From assembly GCA_938010765.1 (NCBI GenBank), contig CALLVX010000142.1:20174-84173 (forward strand): a stretch of 64,000 nt of DNA, written 5' to 3'. Under the pieces are notes generated by a model. It made no database searches. It saw only the letters and a program-made list of their open reading frames with translations, and had not been told where the DNA came from. Position 1 is the stretch's first letter, and each line of letters begins with the position of its first letter. Below are positions 1 through 8,937 of the stretch, one piece after another. Source of the stretch: an uncultured Flavobacteriaceae bacterium. GTDB taxonomy: Bacteria > Bacteroidota > Bacteroidia > Flavobacteriales > Flavobacteriaceae. Position numbers and translations under genes: made by a program.

Positions 1-2
1 GG

Positions 3-95
3 AAAAGGAGTCAATTCATAAAGACCAAGGGACTAGGACATTCCCTCCATCAAGACAAGGTGCGAAACCAGATTATCGACTTCTTGAATTCCTAA
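3..95 (+). CDS. C-terminal end of an alpha/beta hydrolase (partial)
   Basis: The window opens inside a reading frame that ends at TAA 93-95. Its last 30 codons contain the pattern T-K-G-L-G-H-S followed by a helix-like stretch ending I-I-D-F-L-N-S. This matches the usual end of alpha/beta hydrolases, where the catalytic histidine sits in a G-L-G-H motif and a terminal helix closes the fold. The nucleophile and core lie outside the window, so the substrate cannot be stated. The call rests on one motif and a plausible terminal helix. Confidence 0.5.
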   Translation, partial: KRSQFIKTKGLGHSLHQDKVRNQIIDFLNS

Positions 96-170
96 GAAAG
101 CAGTATTTTTGTTGCTCAACCCATTGGGTTGGTAGGTATTTACGAACACCCCGTTAAATTCGATACTACG

Positions 171-596
171 ATGCAGGCAGTTACTCCTTTTCATATTGCT
201 ATTCCCGTTCACAACCTGGCCGAATGCCGTAATTTCTATCGAGATGTTTTAGATTGTGAGGAAGGTCGTAGTAGTGACCATTGGGTCGATTTTAATTTGT
301 TCGGGCACCAATTGGTAATTCATTACAAAGAAAAAGAAAAGGTTGAAGATTTGCATCACAATGCCGTAGATGGCAAGGCGGTACCCGTGCCCCATTACGG
401 TGTAGTATTGCCATGGGATACATTCCAGTCTTTTTCTCAGGAACTACGTAAAAAGGGCATTCAGTTCGTAATTGAACCCTATGTACGTTTTGAAGGAGCG
501 ATTGGGGAACAAGCTACTATGTTTTTTCTGGATCCAGCGGGAAATGCCCTTGAATTCAAGGCCTTTAAAGATATGGAGCAGCTGTTCGCAAAATAA
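171..596 (+). CDS. VOC (glyoxalase/dioxygenase superfamily) protein
   Basis: Encodes about 141 residues starting at ATG 171. The open frame extends back to 129, but the family normally begins close to the F-H-I-A-I-P-V strand that follows 171. Two beta-alpha-beta-beta-beta units are visible. The first begins H-I-A-I-P-V-H and continues with the [11 protein letters not shown] helix. The second contains G-V-V-L-P-W and ends [13 protein letters not shown], the hallmark C-terminal strand with a metal-binding Glu. His22/His-type and Glu ligands are present, so metal binding is likely. Family members range over lyases, isomerases and dioxygenases, and the substrate is not predictable. It follows the hydrolase tail by 75 bp on the same strand. 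Confidence 0.85.
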   Translation: MQAVTPFHIAIPVHNLAECRNFYRDVLDCEEGRSSDHWVDFNLFGHQLVIHYKEKEKVEDLHHNAVDGKAVPVPHYGVVLPWDTFQSFSQELRKKGIQFVIEPYVRFEGAIGEQATMFFLDPAGNALEFKAFKDMEQLFAK

Positions 597-599
597 GCA

Positions 600-1193
600 T
601 TATAGGCTCCATGAATTTCCAATCTCCTCCAAAGAGGTGCAGCCGATAAATTTTCCAGGAACGGGATCATAATTCAGCACATTCTCCACAACTTCCTATG
701 AACTGAAATACCCAAAAAGAACGAGCCCCTTCAGTTGGCGATAGAAAGATACTTTCCCCTCTTCTTTGATTTTATTGCCCCAAAGATAAATGGCAGGCTC
801 ATAGTTTATTTCTTCCTCTGCGGCAAAAATTGCATCGCGTTCTTCTTGAGAACAATCCTGGAAGCTTTTTCCGTATTGCTCTTGACATTTTTTTTGGAAG
901 GTGGCCAGTTCTTGACTAAACTCTTTCTTGCCATCTGTGTTGTACGTGGCGGCTATTAATTGATCTAGAAAACGATCCACCATAACATCTTTGGCCCCCG
1001 GAGTTGTTGTCTTGGGCAAAAAGTGCTCGGCTAGTTCCCCAATAAAAATTGCTAGTTCTTTGGTAAAAAAAATGGGTTCCCAATCGAGGCCCGGGTCTAC
1101 TTTACACCCGTTGCGCATACTGGAAAAAACTACTCCCGAAAGGCTATACCCCATAAATGCGGCACTTAATCGCAATGCTTCTCGTCATTCCAT
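600..1193 (-). pseudogene. Gluconate 2-dehydrogenase subunit 3-like protein, broken by two in-frame stops
   Basis: On the - strand, ATG 1193-1191 is followed by one sense codon and a TGA (1187-1185) where relatives have Arg, consistent with CGA to TGA, before R-E-A-L-R-L-S-A-A. The frame then stays open through W-E-P-I-F-F-T and Y-R-Q-L-K-G-L-V-L-F-G-Y-F-S-S to TAG 698-696. Translation past that stop continues in the same frame with N-Y-D-P-V-P-G-K-F-I-G-C-T-S-L-E-E-I-G and ends at TAA 602-600. That ending is typical of this family, the small partner of membrane-bound GMC-type dehydrogenases. The start codon overlaps the stop of the upstream GMC gene (TAATG), so the pair was a translationally coupled operon. 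Both members are damaged. Confidence 0.85.
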
Positions 1194-2905
1194 TAGCTTA
1201 ATTCTTTTAGTGCGTGATCTACGGCTCTTGCCGTAAGGGCCATATAAGTAATTGATGGGTTTACGCAAGACGGGGAGGTCATCGCCGCACCATCTGTCAC
1301 ATACACATTCGAAACCGCGTGCAATTGGTTGTGTGCATTTAGTACCGATGTTTTGGGGTCATGGCCCATACGTGCGGTACCCATCTCGTGAATTCCTTTC
1401 CCCAATGCACCGATTTTGTCATAGACCGCTACATTTTTAATTCCTCCGGCCTCCAACATTTCAGCAGCATCAATTTTTATCTGCTCACGCATGTTCAATT
1501 CATTTTCTTTGAACTCAGCATCAAAAACTACCAAGGGCAAGCCCCACTGGTCTTTCTTGGTCTAATGCAGGTACATTTTGTTTTCGTGGTAAGGCAAACA
1601 CTCACCAAAGCCATTCATAATAATCGTCCAATCTCCCGGTTTCATCATTGCTTCCTTGAAATCAGCACCAAAACCTTTGGTTGCGGTTCCTCTGCTCCAC
1701 TCATCTCTCGAGGCACTGCCTTGAAAACCATAACCCTTAAAAAACTTATCGGTCTTCGAAGTCGTATCGATATTGCGATACCCCGGTATATAAAAACCGT
1801 TCGGACGACGACCTTGGTAATAGCCATCTTGCATCCCGGAATAGGTACCACTGGCTCCTGAAAAATAATGGTGATCCATTAAGTTATGGCCCAGCTCTCC
1901 ACTATCGTTACCAATGCCATTCGGAAATCGATCACTTTTAGAATGCAACAATAGGGAAGTACTTGCTATGGTTGAAGCATTTACGAATACAATCGTCGCG
2001 AAATACTCAATGGTCTCCTTCGTTTCTTCATCAATAATCCGTACGCCGGTAGCTTTTCCTGTTTTGCCATCGTACACAATCTCGCTAACAATCGAATGGG
2101 GTCGTAGTGTCATATTACCCGTGCGTTCCGCGGCTGGCAAGGTTACCGCATTCGCGCTAAAGCAAGCGCCATAGGGGCATCCTCGGTTACAGCGATTTCG
2201 AAACTGGCAACCCCGTCCAATACTACCCGCTAACGGTTCGGTAAGGTGGGCTACCCTTCCGATAGTCATATATCGGCCCGGGAATTCTTTTTGAATTCGT
2301 TTCTTTACTTCGGTTTCCAAACAATTCAGATCCATTGGTTTAAGAAACTACCCATCCGGCAGTTGTTTCAATCCCAACTTTTCACCGCTTACGCCCACAA
2401 AACGCTCTACATAGTCGTACCAAGGACCCAAATCTTTGTAACGAATGGGCCAATCGACCCCAATACCTTCTTTTGCATTCGCTTCGAAATCTAGCTCGTT
2501 CCATCGATAACATTGCCTTCCCCAAATAAGTGATTTTCCGCCTGTTTGATATCCCCTTATCCAATCAAAACGTTTCACTTCTTCATAGGGGTGTTCCAAA
2601 TCATTCTACAAAATGTTTATTCTGGGCGCCTACGAATCCGGTGCGACTCTGCTTGGGGTATTTGGTTTGTTCTTCTGGAGTTAGAACACCTATATTTTCA
2701 AAATCCCAAGGGTCTTTGGTAGCCGTGGTATAGTCTTCGACATGCTTCACCAGTCTTCCACGTTCCAGTACCAGCGTTTTAAGCCCTTTCTCACAAATTC
2801 CTTGGCGGCCCAACTGCCGCTCACCCCAGACCCAATAACAATGGCATCGTAGGTGTCTGATGTTTTGCCTTTTCCGTTGAAGTAGATATTTTTTATAATA
2901 TGCAT
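1193..2905 (-). pseudogene. GMC-family FAD oxidoreductase, broken by two frameshifts and two stops
   Basis: Reading from ATG 2905-2903 gives a GMC oxidoreductase with the FAD-binding core I-V-I-G-S-G-V-S-G. A 1-nt deletion near 2795 shifts the frame before C-E-K-G-L-K-T-L-V-L-E-R-G. A second shift near 2604, apparently a 2-nt deletion, precedes N-D-L-E-H-P-Y-E-E-V. In-frame TAG codons then interrupt the gene at about 2352 (Q to stop in L-P-D-G-Q-F-L-K-P) and at 1564-1562. Homology continues after every lesion to the C-terminal G-T-A-R-M-G and N-P-S-I-T-Y-M-A-L-T-A-R-A segments of the catalytic domain. The product would have oxidised a sugar or alcohol with the adjacent subunit-3 protein. The number of lesions makes an error in base calling unlikely. 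Confidence 0.9.
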
Positions 2906-3015
2906 GCGCTCTAGCACATCTTTAAATATAACTAAAGCCCAGAGGATTGGATACTCTTTTTTATTCAGTTTCCGATCATATCATGTCAAGTCTGCTCCTC
3001 TTCGCACCCAACAAT

Positions 3016-3987
3016 TTATTGCGACCAAGAAGTAGGTTTTCGTACCCAACGGTGCTTGCGCAATTCGGTCATTAATTCTTCCGATAGGCCTTTGCCATCA
3101 CTTGTAGCTGTATTGGCCAACACATTGCGTGCTCTACGCATTCCCGGGATGAGGGTTCCTATGGTATTGTTCATTGTAATAAAACGCAAGGCCATCTCGG
3201 CCATGGTCATCCCCTCGGGTATAAGTAGCCGTAGGGCATCGGCGCGTGCCACACTAGCTATTAGGTTCTCAGGAACAAAGTAGGTGCCACGCCAATCACC
3301 TTCGGGAAAGGTAGTTTCTTTGGTAATGGTTCCTGTAAGGGTTCCTTCATCAAAAGGAACACGGGCAATAACTCCGATATCCAATTTTTCACAAAGCGGA
3401 AAAAGGACATCCTCGGGGTTTTGATCAAAAATATTGTAAATGACTTGTACGGCATCGATCATGCCCGTTTGCAAAGCTTTGATTCCATTTTCTGTTTCCC
3501 AACGGTTCATACTGATACCCATGGCGGCTATTTTTCCGGAAGCTTTCAAATCTTCAATGGCCCGTTGCCATTCTTCGCGATCGGCCCAACCATCATCCCA
3601 GGTGTGAAATTGCATCAGATCTAACTGCTCCAATCCAAGGTTTTTTAACGTCTTTTCGGTGTATTTCACGATATGAGAAGTCGGGTACGATTCCGTAAAG
3701 CTGTATTCGGGACGGGCAGGCCACTTAAAATTCATAGGCGGAATTTTGCTAGCAGCATATAACTTTTTAGAAGGATGTCTGCGTACGAGCTGCCCTAAAA
3801 GTTGCTCGCTATGACCTTCCCCATACCCCCAGGCAGTATCAAAAAAGGTAACTCCGTTTTCCACGGCCAAATCAAGCGATTTTGCCGATTGGGCGTCGTC
3901 AGATTCTGTCCAGCCGGCCATACCCCACATACCGTATCCTACCTCACTTATTTGCCAATCAGTCCTTCCAAATCTTCTGTATTTCAT
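3016..3987 (-). CDS. Aldo/keto reductase
   Basis: A 323-residue cytoplasmic NADPH-dependent oxidoreductase of the usual length for the family. The catalytic tetrad is readable as Asp50 (F-F-D-T-A-W-G-Y), Tyr55, Lys81 (A-A-S-K) and His128 (M-Q-F-H-T-W). It begins with the canonical M-K-Y-R-R-F-G-R-T. The subgroup resembles bacterial Tas/YghZ-type enzymes, often linked to sugar or xenobiotic carbonyl reduction. The substrate cannot be inferred. Its ATG overlaps the stop of the upstream lipoprotein gene (ATGA), so the two are probably co-translated. Confidence 0.93.
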   Translation of the reverse strand: MKYRRFGRTDWQISEVGYGMWGMAGWTESDDAQSAKSLDLAVENGVTFFDTAWGYGEGHSEQLLGQLVRRHPSKKLYAASKIPPMNFKWPARPEYSFTESYPTSHIVKYTEKTLKNLGLEQLDLMQFHTWDDGWADREEWQRAIEDLKASGKIAAMGISMNRWETENGIKALQTGMIDAVQVIYNIFDQNPEDVLFPLCEKLDIGVIARVPFDEGTLTGTITKETTFPEGDWRGTYFVPENLIASVARADALRLLIPEGMTMAEMALRFITMNNTIGTLIPGMRRARNVLANTATSDGKGLSEELMTELRKHRWVRKPTSWSQ

Positions 3988-4463
3988 TCTTTGGTCTGTT
4001 TTTTAAGTGTATTTGCATCTTTAAAATGAATCTCCCTAGCCAGCACCTGTTCCCCGTCTATTGTCACGATCTTACTTACCAGAAGGGCCCGTAATAATTC
4101 GGTGGTCGTTTGAAGCGAATCTCCAAAGGTAACCGAAAGGGCTACTAACAAGGTATCGCCTTGTTCTTGGGAAGCTAGAATTTTGAATCCCTGGAGTTCG
4201 GTTTTATCTGAAATTTCACTTTTGAACGGAAGGGTGTCGGCCTCTAAAATTTCAAATGCCGGGTATTTTTTTTGCAAGCGGGCGTTCTCAAGTCGTTCCC
4301 TTAATTTACCTTCCAAGACTCCTGAAATCGCTTCTGATTTTGAAAGGGCCACCACTACTTCATTACCCTCAACCACCATCAAATCGGTTTCTTTGGACGC
4401 ACTGTATTGATTGCACCCTATAAGGCCACAAAAAATCAATGCTATATAGAACCATTTAGTCAT
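3984..4463 (-). CDS. Small uncharacterised lipoprotein
   Basis: From the second possible ATG this is a 159-residue protein with a type II signal: a hydrophobic stretch ending L-I-G-C, with the lipidated Cys at residue 17. The mature part is hydrophilic and without a family I recognise. It alternates charged residues with strand-like segments (V-V-V-A-L-S, L-L-V-A-L-S-V-T-F). ATG 4469 is also possible and would add M-P. It overlaps the 3' end of the upstream 306-residue gene and shares an ATGA junction with the aldo/keto reductase downstream, so it is the middle gene of a tight three-gene operon. Confidence 0.75.
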   Translation of the reverse strand: MTKWFYIALIFCGLIGCNQYSASKETDLMVVEGNEVVVALSKSEAISGVLEGKLRERLENARLQKKYPAFEILEADTLPFKSEISDKTELQGFKILASQEQGDTLLVALSVTFGDSLQTTTELLRALLVSKIVTIDGEQVLAREIHFKDANTLKKQTKE

Positions 4464-5376
4464 TGGCAATTTTGAATTTTAGTTTCATTACCTGCCCATT
4501 GCGATACGCTGTTTCAATAATTTTTAATTTTTGAAGCGTTGGGGTCGGTACGCTTAACTTATTTATAAACTGCTTTTTCGTATACAGTTCAACTCCTATT
4601 TGATAGGGTAACAACTCAAAAATTATCGCATCATCGGCAATGAGCTTGTTTAACTCTGCGCGTCGTAATTTCCAATCTTTTTGATTATTTCCCGCATAGT
4701 ATTGAAGCATGAGCGCATAATCATCTGTTCGCAAACGCACTTGATGTGACGCATCCCCATGCACTGATTTGTATATCGTATCGGTTTTATGATACGGAGA
4801 CTTGGCTATAAAACGAATATGGGCCGCCTTGGTTTCCCAACTAAAACACCCAAGACTATCGGTTTTATGATAGGTCGGAGATTCCCCTTGCTTCAAAATC
4901 ACCAAGTCGATCGGAATCTCAGTAATGGGCTCTTTTTTATCCGCATCTAGAAAACAGAAATATACCGTTCGCGATTTTGATGAAAAGGCATATGCCAAAA
5001 AACCAATTACAGCGAGCAGCAACGCCGAACCCAAATATACTTTTTTTAGTGCGCTCCCAGCGTCCTTTTTAAATGACTTATTGGCCTTATCGGCCTTAAA
5101 GGCGTTCCAATTTTGGTATCCTGCATAGGCTGCCAAAAGGTTCAGTATATCGACACGGGGAAGCTTTTTCGGGCTATTCTTAACGTAGTTATAGAACCAC
5201 TTTTCACTTACCGTACTTTGCGTCTTTGCTCGTAAATCTTCTTGAAAATCAATGATATCCTGCCCCTTCCATTCCGTCATGTTCGTACTACTGGGATGGT
5301 AGTGCTGCCCGAACTTCAAGGCTACTCGCTCCAACAAATATTGAAATAGCTGTAAATCTCTTGAAAGTTCGTTCAT
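4456..5376 (-). CDS. Uncharacterised single-span membrane protein
   Basis: 306 residues. The first ~105 look cytoplasmic and helical (a segment S-E-K-W-F-Y-N-Y-V-K-N resembling a small HTH-like or helical domain). One transmembrane helix follows at roughly 114-132 (L-G-S-A-L-L-L-A-V-I-G-F-L-A-Y-A). The exported C-terminal half begins with a strand-rich segment containing D-S-L-G-C-F-S-W, like a small carboxypeptidase-regulatory-type beta sandwich. No catalytic motif is seen. It is the first gene of the operon with the lipoprotein and aldo/keto reductase. I do not recognise a named family, and the domain suggestions are inference. Confidence 0.75.
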   Translation of the reverse strand: MNELSRDLQLFQYLLERVALKFGQHYHPSSTNMTEWKGQDIIDFQEDLRAKTQSTVSEKWFYNYVKNSPKKLPRVDILNLLAAYAGYQNWNAFKADKANKSFKKDAGSALKKVYLGSALLLAVIGFLAYAFSSKSRTVYFCFLDADKKEPITEIPIDLVILKQGESPTYHKTDSLGCFSWETKAAHIRFIAKSPYHKTDTIYKSVHGDASHQVRLRTDDYALMLQYYAGNNQKDWKLRRAELNKLIADDAIIFELLPYQIGVELYTKKQFINKLSVPTPTLQKLKIIETAYRNGQVMKLKFKIAND

Positions 5377-5497
5377 CTAATTATCTGAATATCAAATTCT
5401 TGCAAAATACAAAAAGATACAAGCCATTTACAACGATTGTACAAAGCATTCGTACCACAACTTCCTAGTTTGCGGTATCAATTTAAACACAATCGAT

Positions 5498-6343
5498 ATG
5501 AAATCAAATATTTTTAGCAGTATCCTTTACAGTACGCTTCTTTTAATAAGCGTTGGTTGTAACCAACACCGTTCGAAAGATGCGGATCTATTTACCTTGA
5601 ACGAGGTAGCGGAGACAAAAGAGGCCGGTAGCATTTCACTGAATCCTAAAATAGACGAAGCCCTACAAAAGAACGATTTAGCGAAGAACCTTAAGATTAT
5701 TAAGAATGCACAATGTCGTTTTAAAGTGGCCAATGTAGCTAGTAGTACTAAAATGGCAAGAAGCATTGTTACCGATCATTCTGCATACATTTCCGATATG
5801 CGTTTTACCAATGATCAGCATCGTATTGAAAACCGCTTTACGGTGCGGGTGCCTCAAGAACAGTTCGAAGTGGTTTTGGAGGCTTTGTCTGATTTAGCAG
5901 AATTTGTAGAAGTAAAAGACATTAGCTCTACCGATGTGTCAGAGGAGTATGTAGACCTTCAAAGCCGTTTGCAGACCAAGCTAGAGGTGAAACAACGGTA
6001 CGATGCCATTCTAAGAAACAAGGCGAAAACTGTTGAGGAGGTTTTGATGGCGGAGGAAAAATTGCGCGTACTTCAAGAAGAGATAGAAGCAGCACAAGGG
6101 CGGCTACAATTTTTAAGCAATAAGGTAGCATTGAGTACCATTCAAGTAGATCTTTACGAAACGGTGGCTTTTCAGGAACAGCCAGAACGTTTTACAAAAT
6201 CGTTTGGAGCCAAGATAGCCGAAAGTATGGGCGCCGGTTGGCGGTTGTTGCAGTACTTGTTTCTCGGACTCCTATATATTTGGCCCATACTATTGCTAGG
6301 TATTGGTGCGATCCTTTTTTGGAAATATGGTAGGAAAAAATAA
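5498..6343 (+). CDS. DUF4349-type lipoprotein with C-terminal membrane helix
   Basis: 281 residues with a lipoprotein signal ending S-V-G-C (Cys21). An exported alpha/beta domain contains the family pattern N-R-F-T-V-R-V-P followed by L-S-D-L-A-E-F-V. Next comes a long charged coiled coil (about 165-225, with M-A-E-E-K-L-R-V-L-Q-E-E-I). The C-terminus has a transmembrane helix at about 253-275 followed by basic residues. This order is that of DUF4349 proteins, which are envelope proteins of unknown function. It is divergently transcribed from the operon on its left, with a 121-bp promoter region between them. Confidence 0.82.
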   Translation: MKSNIFSSILYSTLLLISVGCNQHRSKDADLFTLNEVAETKEAGSISLNPKIDEALQKNDLAKNLKIIKNAQCRFKVANVASSTKMARSIVTDHSAYISDMRFTNDQHRIENRFTVRVPQEQFEVVLEALSDLAEFVEVKDISSTDVSEEYVDLQSRLQTKLEVKQRYDAILRNKAKTVEEVLMAEEKLRVLQEEIEAAQGRLQFLSNKVALSTIQVDLYETVAFQEQPERFTKSFGAKIAESMGAGWRLLQYLFLGLLYIWPILLLGIGAILFWKYGRKK

Positions 6344-6379
6344 AGGTATTGGCGTCCCGATCCTGCTTCCCTGTCTGCC

Positions 6380-6703
6380 TTATTTGGGTGGCAGGGTCAT
6401 TACGTAATCATAACTTTCATTAAGATACCCGGCCAGGGTTTTCAAATCACCCCAAAGCGCTTCAGGAATCAGAATATATCCTTGCATTACGGCACCGTAT
6501 GATTTATAAATTGTGGTATTTAATTCTTTCAAATAATGTGCCTGTCGCTCCTTGGAAAACCGAATTCCAATTTCGTTCGCCTTGTTGAACAAGGAAAACA
6601 TATAGCCGTTTGCCGAAGTGTAGGGCATGGTCTTTCCTTTGCGTTCAAATCGCGGACATTGTGCCACCAAGGCATCGTATATTTTTAGTTTTTCCTCCTT
6701 CAT
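6380..6703 (-). CDS. Small conserved protein, TfoX/Sxy-N-terminal-like
   Basis: 107 residues, no signal or membrane segment. A pattern P-Y-T-S-A-N-G-Y-M-F-S-L-F, then I-G-I-R-F-S-K-E, then a conserved aromatic run L-N-E-S-Y-D-Y-V-M, resembles small proteins usually grouped near the TfoX N-terminal fold. In flavobacteria these are stand-alone proteins of unknown role rather than competence regulators. It lies 31 bp downstream of the DUF1569 gene on the same strand and is likely co-transcribed with it. Functional assignment is weak. Confidence 0.65.
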   Translation of the reverse strand: MKEEKLKIYDALVAQCPRFERKGKTMPYTSANGYMFSLFNKANEIGIRFSKERQAHYLKELNTTIYKSYGAVMQGYILIPEALWGDLKTLAGYLNESYDYVMTLPPK

Positions 6704-6734
6704 ACCACTTATTTTAGGATCCTATAACGCTTTA

Positions 6735-7193
6735 CTAGGCACCAAACTGTTGCAGATGATGATCTAAATGTTTAGAAAATAGCGTGTTCCACTCGGCTTC
6801 AGTCAAGTTACCGAAAGCATGTGACTCCTTCCCATCAAAATAATCCCCACCCAATTCTTGCGTTTTTTTGATATAAGCGATCAAGCGGTTTTTTTCAGCT
6901 TCAAAATCCCGGTTTCCTTCTATGACGAACATGGGAGCGGTACGGCTGTTCTTCTTATAGGGTTTTGGACCTACGACCACGCTCTTGGCAAAAAGTTTGA
7001 TCATGAATTTTTGAAAGCCGCCAGGCTTTGGTTGCTTGTTATCGTACACCAATTCGTAAGCTACATTTACATGTGCCAGCATTTGAGAAACGTTCATCTT
7101 GCCCCAAACACTTGCCGTCTCCGGGGTCAGGGAATTAATTCGTTCGATAGTTTGTTGCACCTCTTGGACATTGAAAAGGTTTTTCCAGCTCAT
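6735..7193 (-). CDS. DUF1569 (DinB-like four-helix) protein
   Basis: About 152 residues from the ATG at 7193 (M-S-W-K-N-L-F). An in-frame ATG at 7211 would add six residues. The features of the DinB/DUF1569 fold are present: an early W-G-K-M-N-V-S-Q-M-L-A-H helix with a candidate metal-ligand His, and the C-terminal F-S-K-H-L-D-H-H-L-Q-Q-F motif with two further His. DinB-like proteins often bind a divalent metal and act on small thiols or toxins, but the substrate here is unknown. Cytoplasmic. Confidence 0.8.
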   Translation of the reverse strand: MSWKNLFNVQEVQQTIERINSLTPETASVWGKMNVSQMLAHVNVAYELVYDNKQPKPGGFQKFMIKLFAKSVVVGPKPYKKNSRTAPMFVIEGNRDFEAEKNRLIAYIKKTQELGGDYFDGKESHAFGNLTEAEWNTLFSKHLDHHLQQFGA

Positions 7194-7320
7194 ATTGATC
7201 GTTTTTGACAAACCCTAAAATAAGAAAAAAGCGGGTATACTGCCAACGATTTATGCATCCTTTACAAGAAAAATGGATAGCCAATCTATTCGTATAGAAC
7301 TATATAAATCAGTACGTTCA

Positions 7321-7380
7321 GTAAACTACCTCGGGGCGAACCCACGAGGCATTAAAAGGAAATTTAACATTGATTTCGAC
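7321..7380. repeat. Dispersed REP-like hairpin repeat, copy 1
   Basis: A 60-bp intergenic segment matches 25531-25590 at 48 of 60 positions, and all differences are transitions. Its left part folds as a hairpin, C-C-T-C-G...C-G-A-G-G, with G and C runs inside, like repetitive extragenic palindromes. No transposase or ORF is associated in the window. It sits 3' of the outer-membrane-type gene on its right and upstream of the DUF1569 gene. Confidence 0.6.
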
Positions 7381-7479
7381 GCAGGCCTGTCTGAACACTT
7401 GTCGTTCAGACGCCGGAGCATTATAAATATCGAGTAAAGAAATATATACAAAGGAACTTTCTAAAATTGCGCCAGGCTA

Positions 7480-8691
7480 CTATCTAGGTAGCGCTTTCTT
7501 GAGCTCCGCTTCAATTTTGCTCATCGCCTTGGTTCTTAGCGGTGCATTGTAGCGTTCCCAGAATAGCGGATTGTATTCTTTTGCCTGCCCTTCGATACTC
7601 GTACCCACTTGCAGGTTCTTATTGAAACTATAAATAGCAACGTCGGCTGTAATGATTTTGTTTATGAAGAGTTCTTTTTTAGGCTTTTTGGTAAACATTA
7701 GCCGGGTGGGCTTCTCGATATTATAAATTTGCCAGGTATCTTCTTCTTTTTGGTATTTTAAGTACATTTTACCCATGTGCTCCTGATATTCGCAAACAAA
7801 GTGGTACTGCATTTGTTGAGCACCATTGGTTAATCGTCTCATCCAAGAGATGCCATTGTGTGCTTTTCTAGTAAGTTCTAAACGAACAAAGGCAAAGGTT
7901 TCGGTATCGATATAAAGCAATGCCGTTTGAAAAGGGGTATCCACTCCTATGATTTTATATACATATTTCCCATTAAAGGGAACAACACCGACCAATTCAT
8001 ATTCCCAGCCTTTTTTTCCTTTAATGGGCCCATAATCATAGCGGATTAGATCATCTTCGATTAAATCGATAATCGAGTTTTTACGTTCTTGTTGCTCGTT
8101 CCATGGGTGTTTTTCAGCAATATAGTTACTACGTACTTCCACTAGTTCTACTGCGGGGTCCCGTTTCAATTGATAGCTTTGGTAATAAAACTTTGCGGCG
8201 CATTCTAAGTATTCCACATAGGTGTCATCTTCATTTTGAAGGTCTCGTACATAACCTTCCAGAATATAAGGCTGGGTCGGGTAATTTTTTTCAATCGCCT
8301 TGTATGCCTTTTTTACTAGCTGCTTGGCGGTCAACTTCTCCTTTGGGGCAACAACAACCACCTCATCAAGGTTGGTGGTTTCGGCCTTGAGAAATACGAA
8401 TTGTCCCGTTTCAAAGTCTGACACATTTATTTCGATGGTCTCATACCCGATCATAGAGATTACGATAGTAGCCTGCGGACTTCCAGAAAAATAAAAAACA
8501 AAATTCCCTTCTTCATTAGTGGTAGCTCCCACCCCTTGGCCCTTTAAATATATCGAAGCAAATACAATAGGCTCTTGAGTCTCCTTATTCAATAATTGAC
8601 CAGAAATAGTATGCTCCTCAATTTGTGCACTTCCGAAATAAGAGAGAAGAAATACCAGTAAACAGGTGCCGAATTTTAAAAGCTGCTTCAT
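7480..8691 (-). CDS. Exported protein with carboxypeptidase-regulatory-like domain
   Basis: About 403 residues from ATG 8691 (M-K-Q-L-L-K). An in-frame ATG at 8709 would add six residues ahead of the signal. The signal peptide ends at F-G-S-A-Q. It is followed by a beta-sandwich CarboxypepD_reg-like domain (I-S-G-Q-L-L-N-K-E-T-Q-E-P-I to M-I-G-Y-E-T) and a strand L-D-E-V-V-V-V, as at the front of SusC-type receptors. There is no plug or barrel. The remaining ~280 residues form a periplasmic or surface domain rich in Tyr and Lys. Such proteins are common and uncharacterised in flavobacteria. Confidence 0.85.
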   Translation of the reverse strand: MKQLLKFGTCLLVFLLSYFGSAQIEEHTISGQLLNKETQEPIVFASIYLKGQGVGATTNEEGNFVFYFSGSPQATIVISMIGYETIEINVSDFETGQFVFLKAETTNLDEVVVVAPKEKLTAKQLVKKAYKAIEKNYPTQPYILEGYVRDLQNEDDTYVEYLECAAKFYYQSYQLKRDPAVELVEVRSNYIAEKHPWNEQQERKNSIIDLIEDDLIRYDYGPIKGKKGWEYELVGVVPFNGKYVYKIIGVDTPFQTALLYIDTETFAFVRLELTRKAHNGISWMRRLTNGAQQMQYHFVCEYQEHMGKMYLKYQKEEDTWQIYNIEKPTRLMFTKKPKKELFINKIITADVAIYSFNKNLQVGTSIEGQAKEYNPLFWERYNAPLRTKAMSKIEAELKKALPR

Positions 8692-8733
8692 TTTTTCAAG
8701 ACGAGTCATTCGTTTTTTTGTTACGGAAGTGAT

Positions 8734-8850
8734 TTAATCTTCAACTTGTATGATCTCTGTCAAAATATAGAGGTTGATCTTCTTCTGCAAGGTTTCAATA
8801 TGTTCAAAAGGAATCAAATGACCCGCATCTTCCACTTTTAAAATAGTTTT
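8734..8850 (-). pseudogene. Remnant of an alpha/beta hydrolase C-terminus
   Basis: The - strand frame ending at TAA 8736-8734 encodes V-E-D-A-G-H-L-I-P-F-E-H, the catalytic-His segment of alpha/beta hydrolases, followed by a terminal helix. No start or core is found upstream. The preceding ~80 bp read in another frame and hold a stop, so only the tail survives. It lies between the exported protein gene and the S41 peptidase gene. Confidence 0.6.
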
Positions 8851-8937
8851 TAACAGCCTCTATTTCTTGAAAATACTTTTCAATCGCAAAGCTCATAATA
8901 CGGCAACCAGTATTGAATATTACTCATTGTTAATTGA

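Noticed and set aside
600..2905. Stop-codon readthrough or programmed frameshifting in the GMC operon
   Set aside because: Six separate lesions in two genes without slippery sites or structures fit decay much better.
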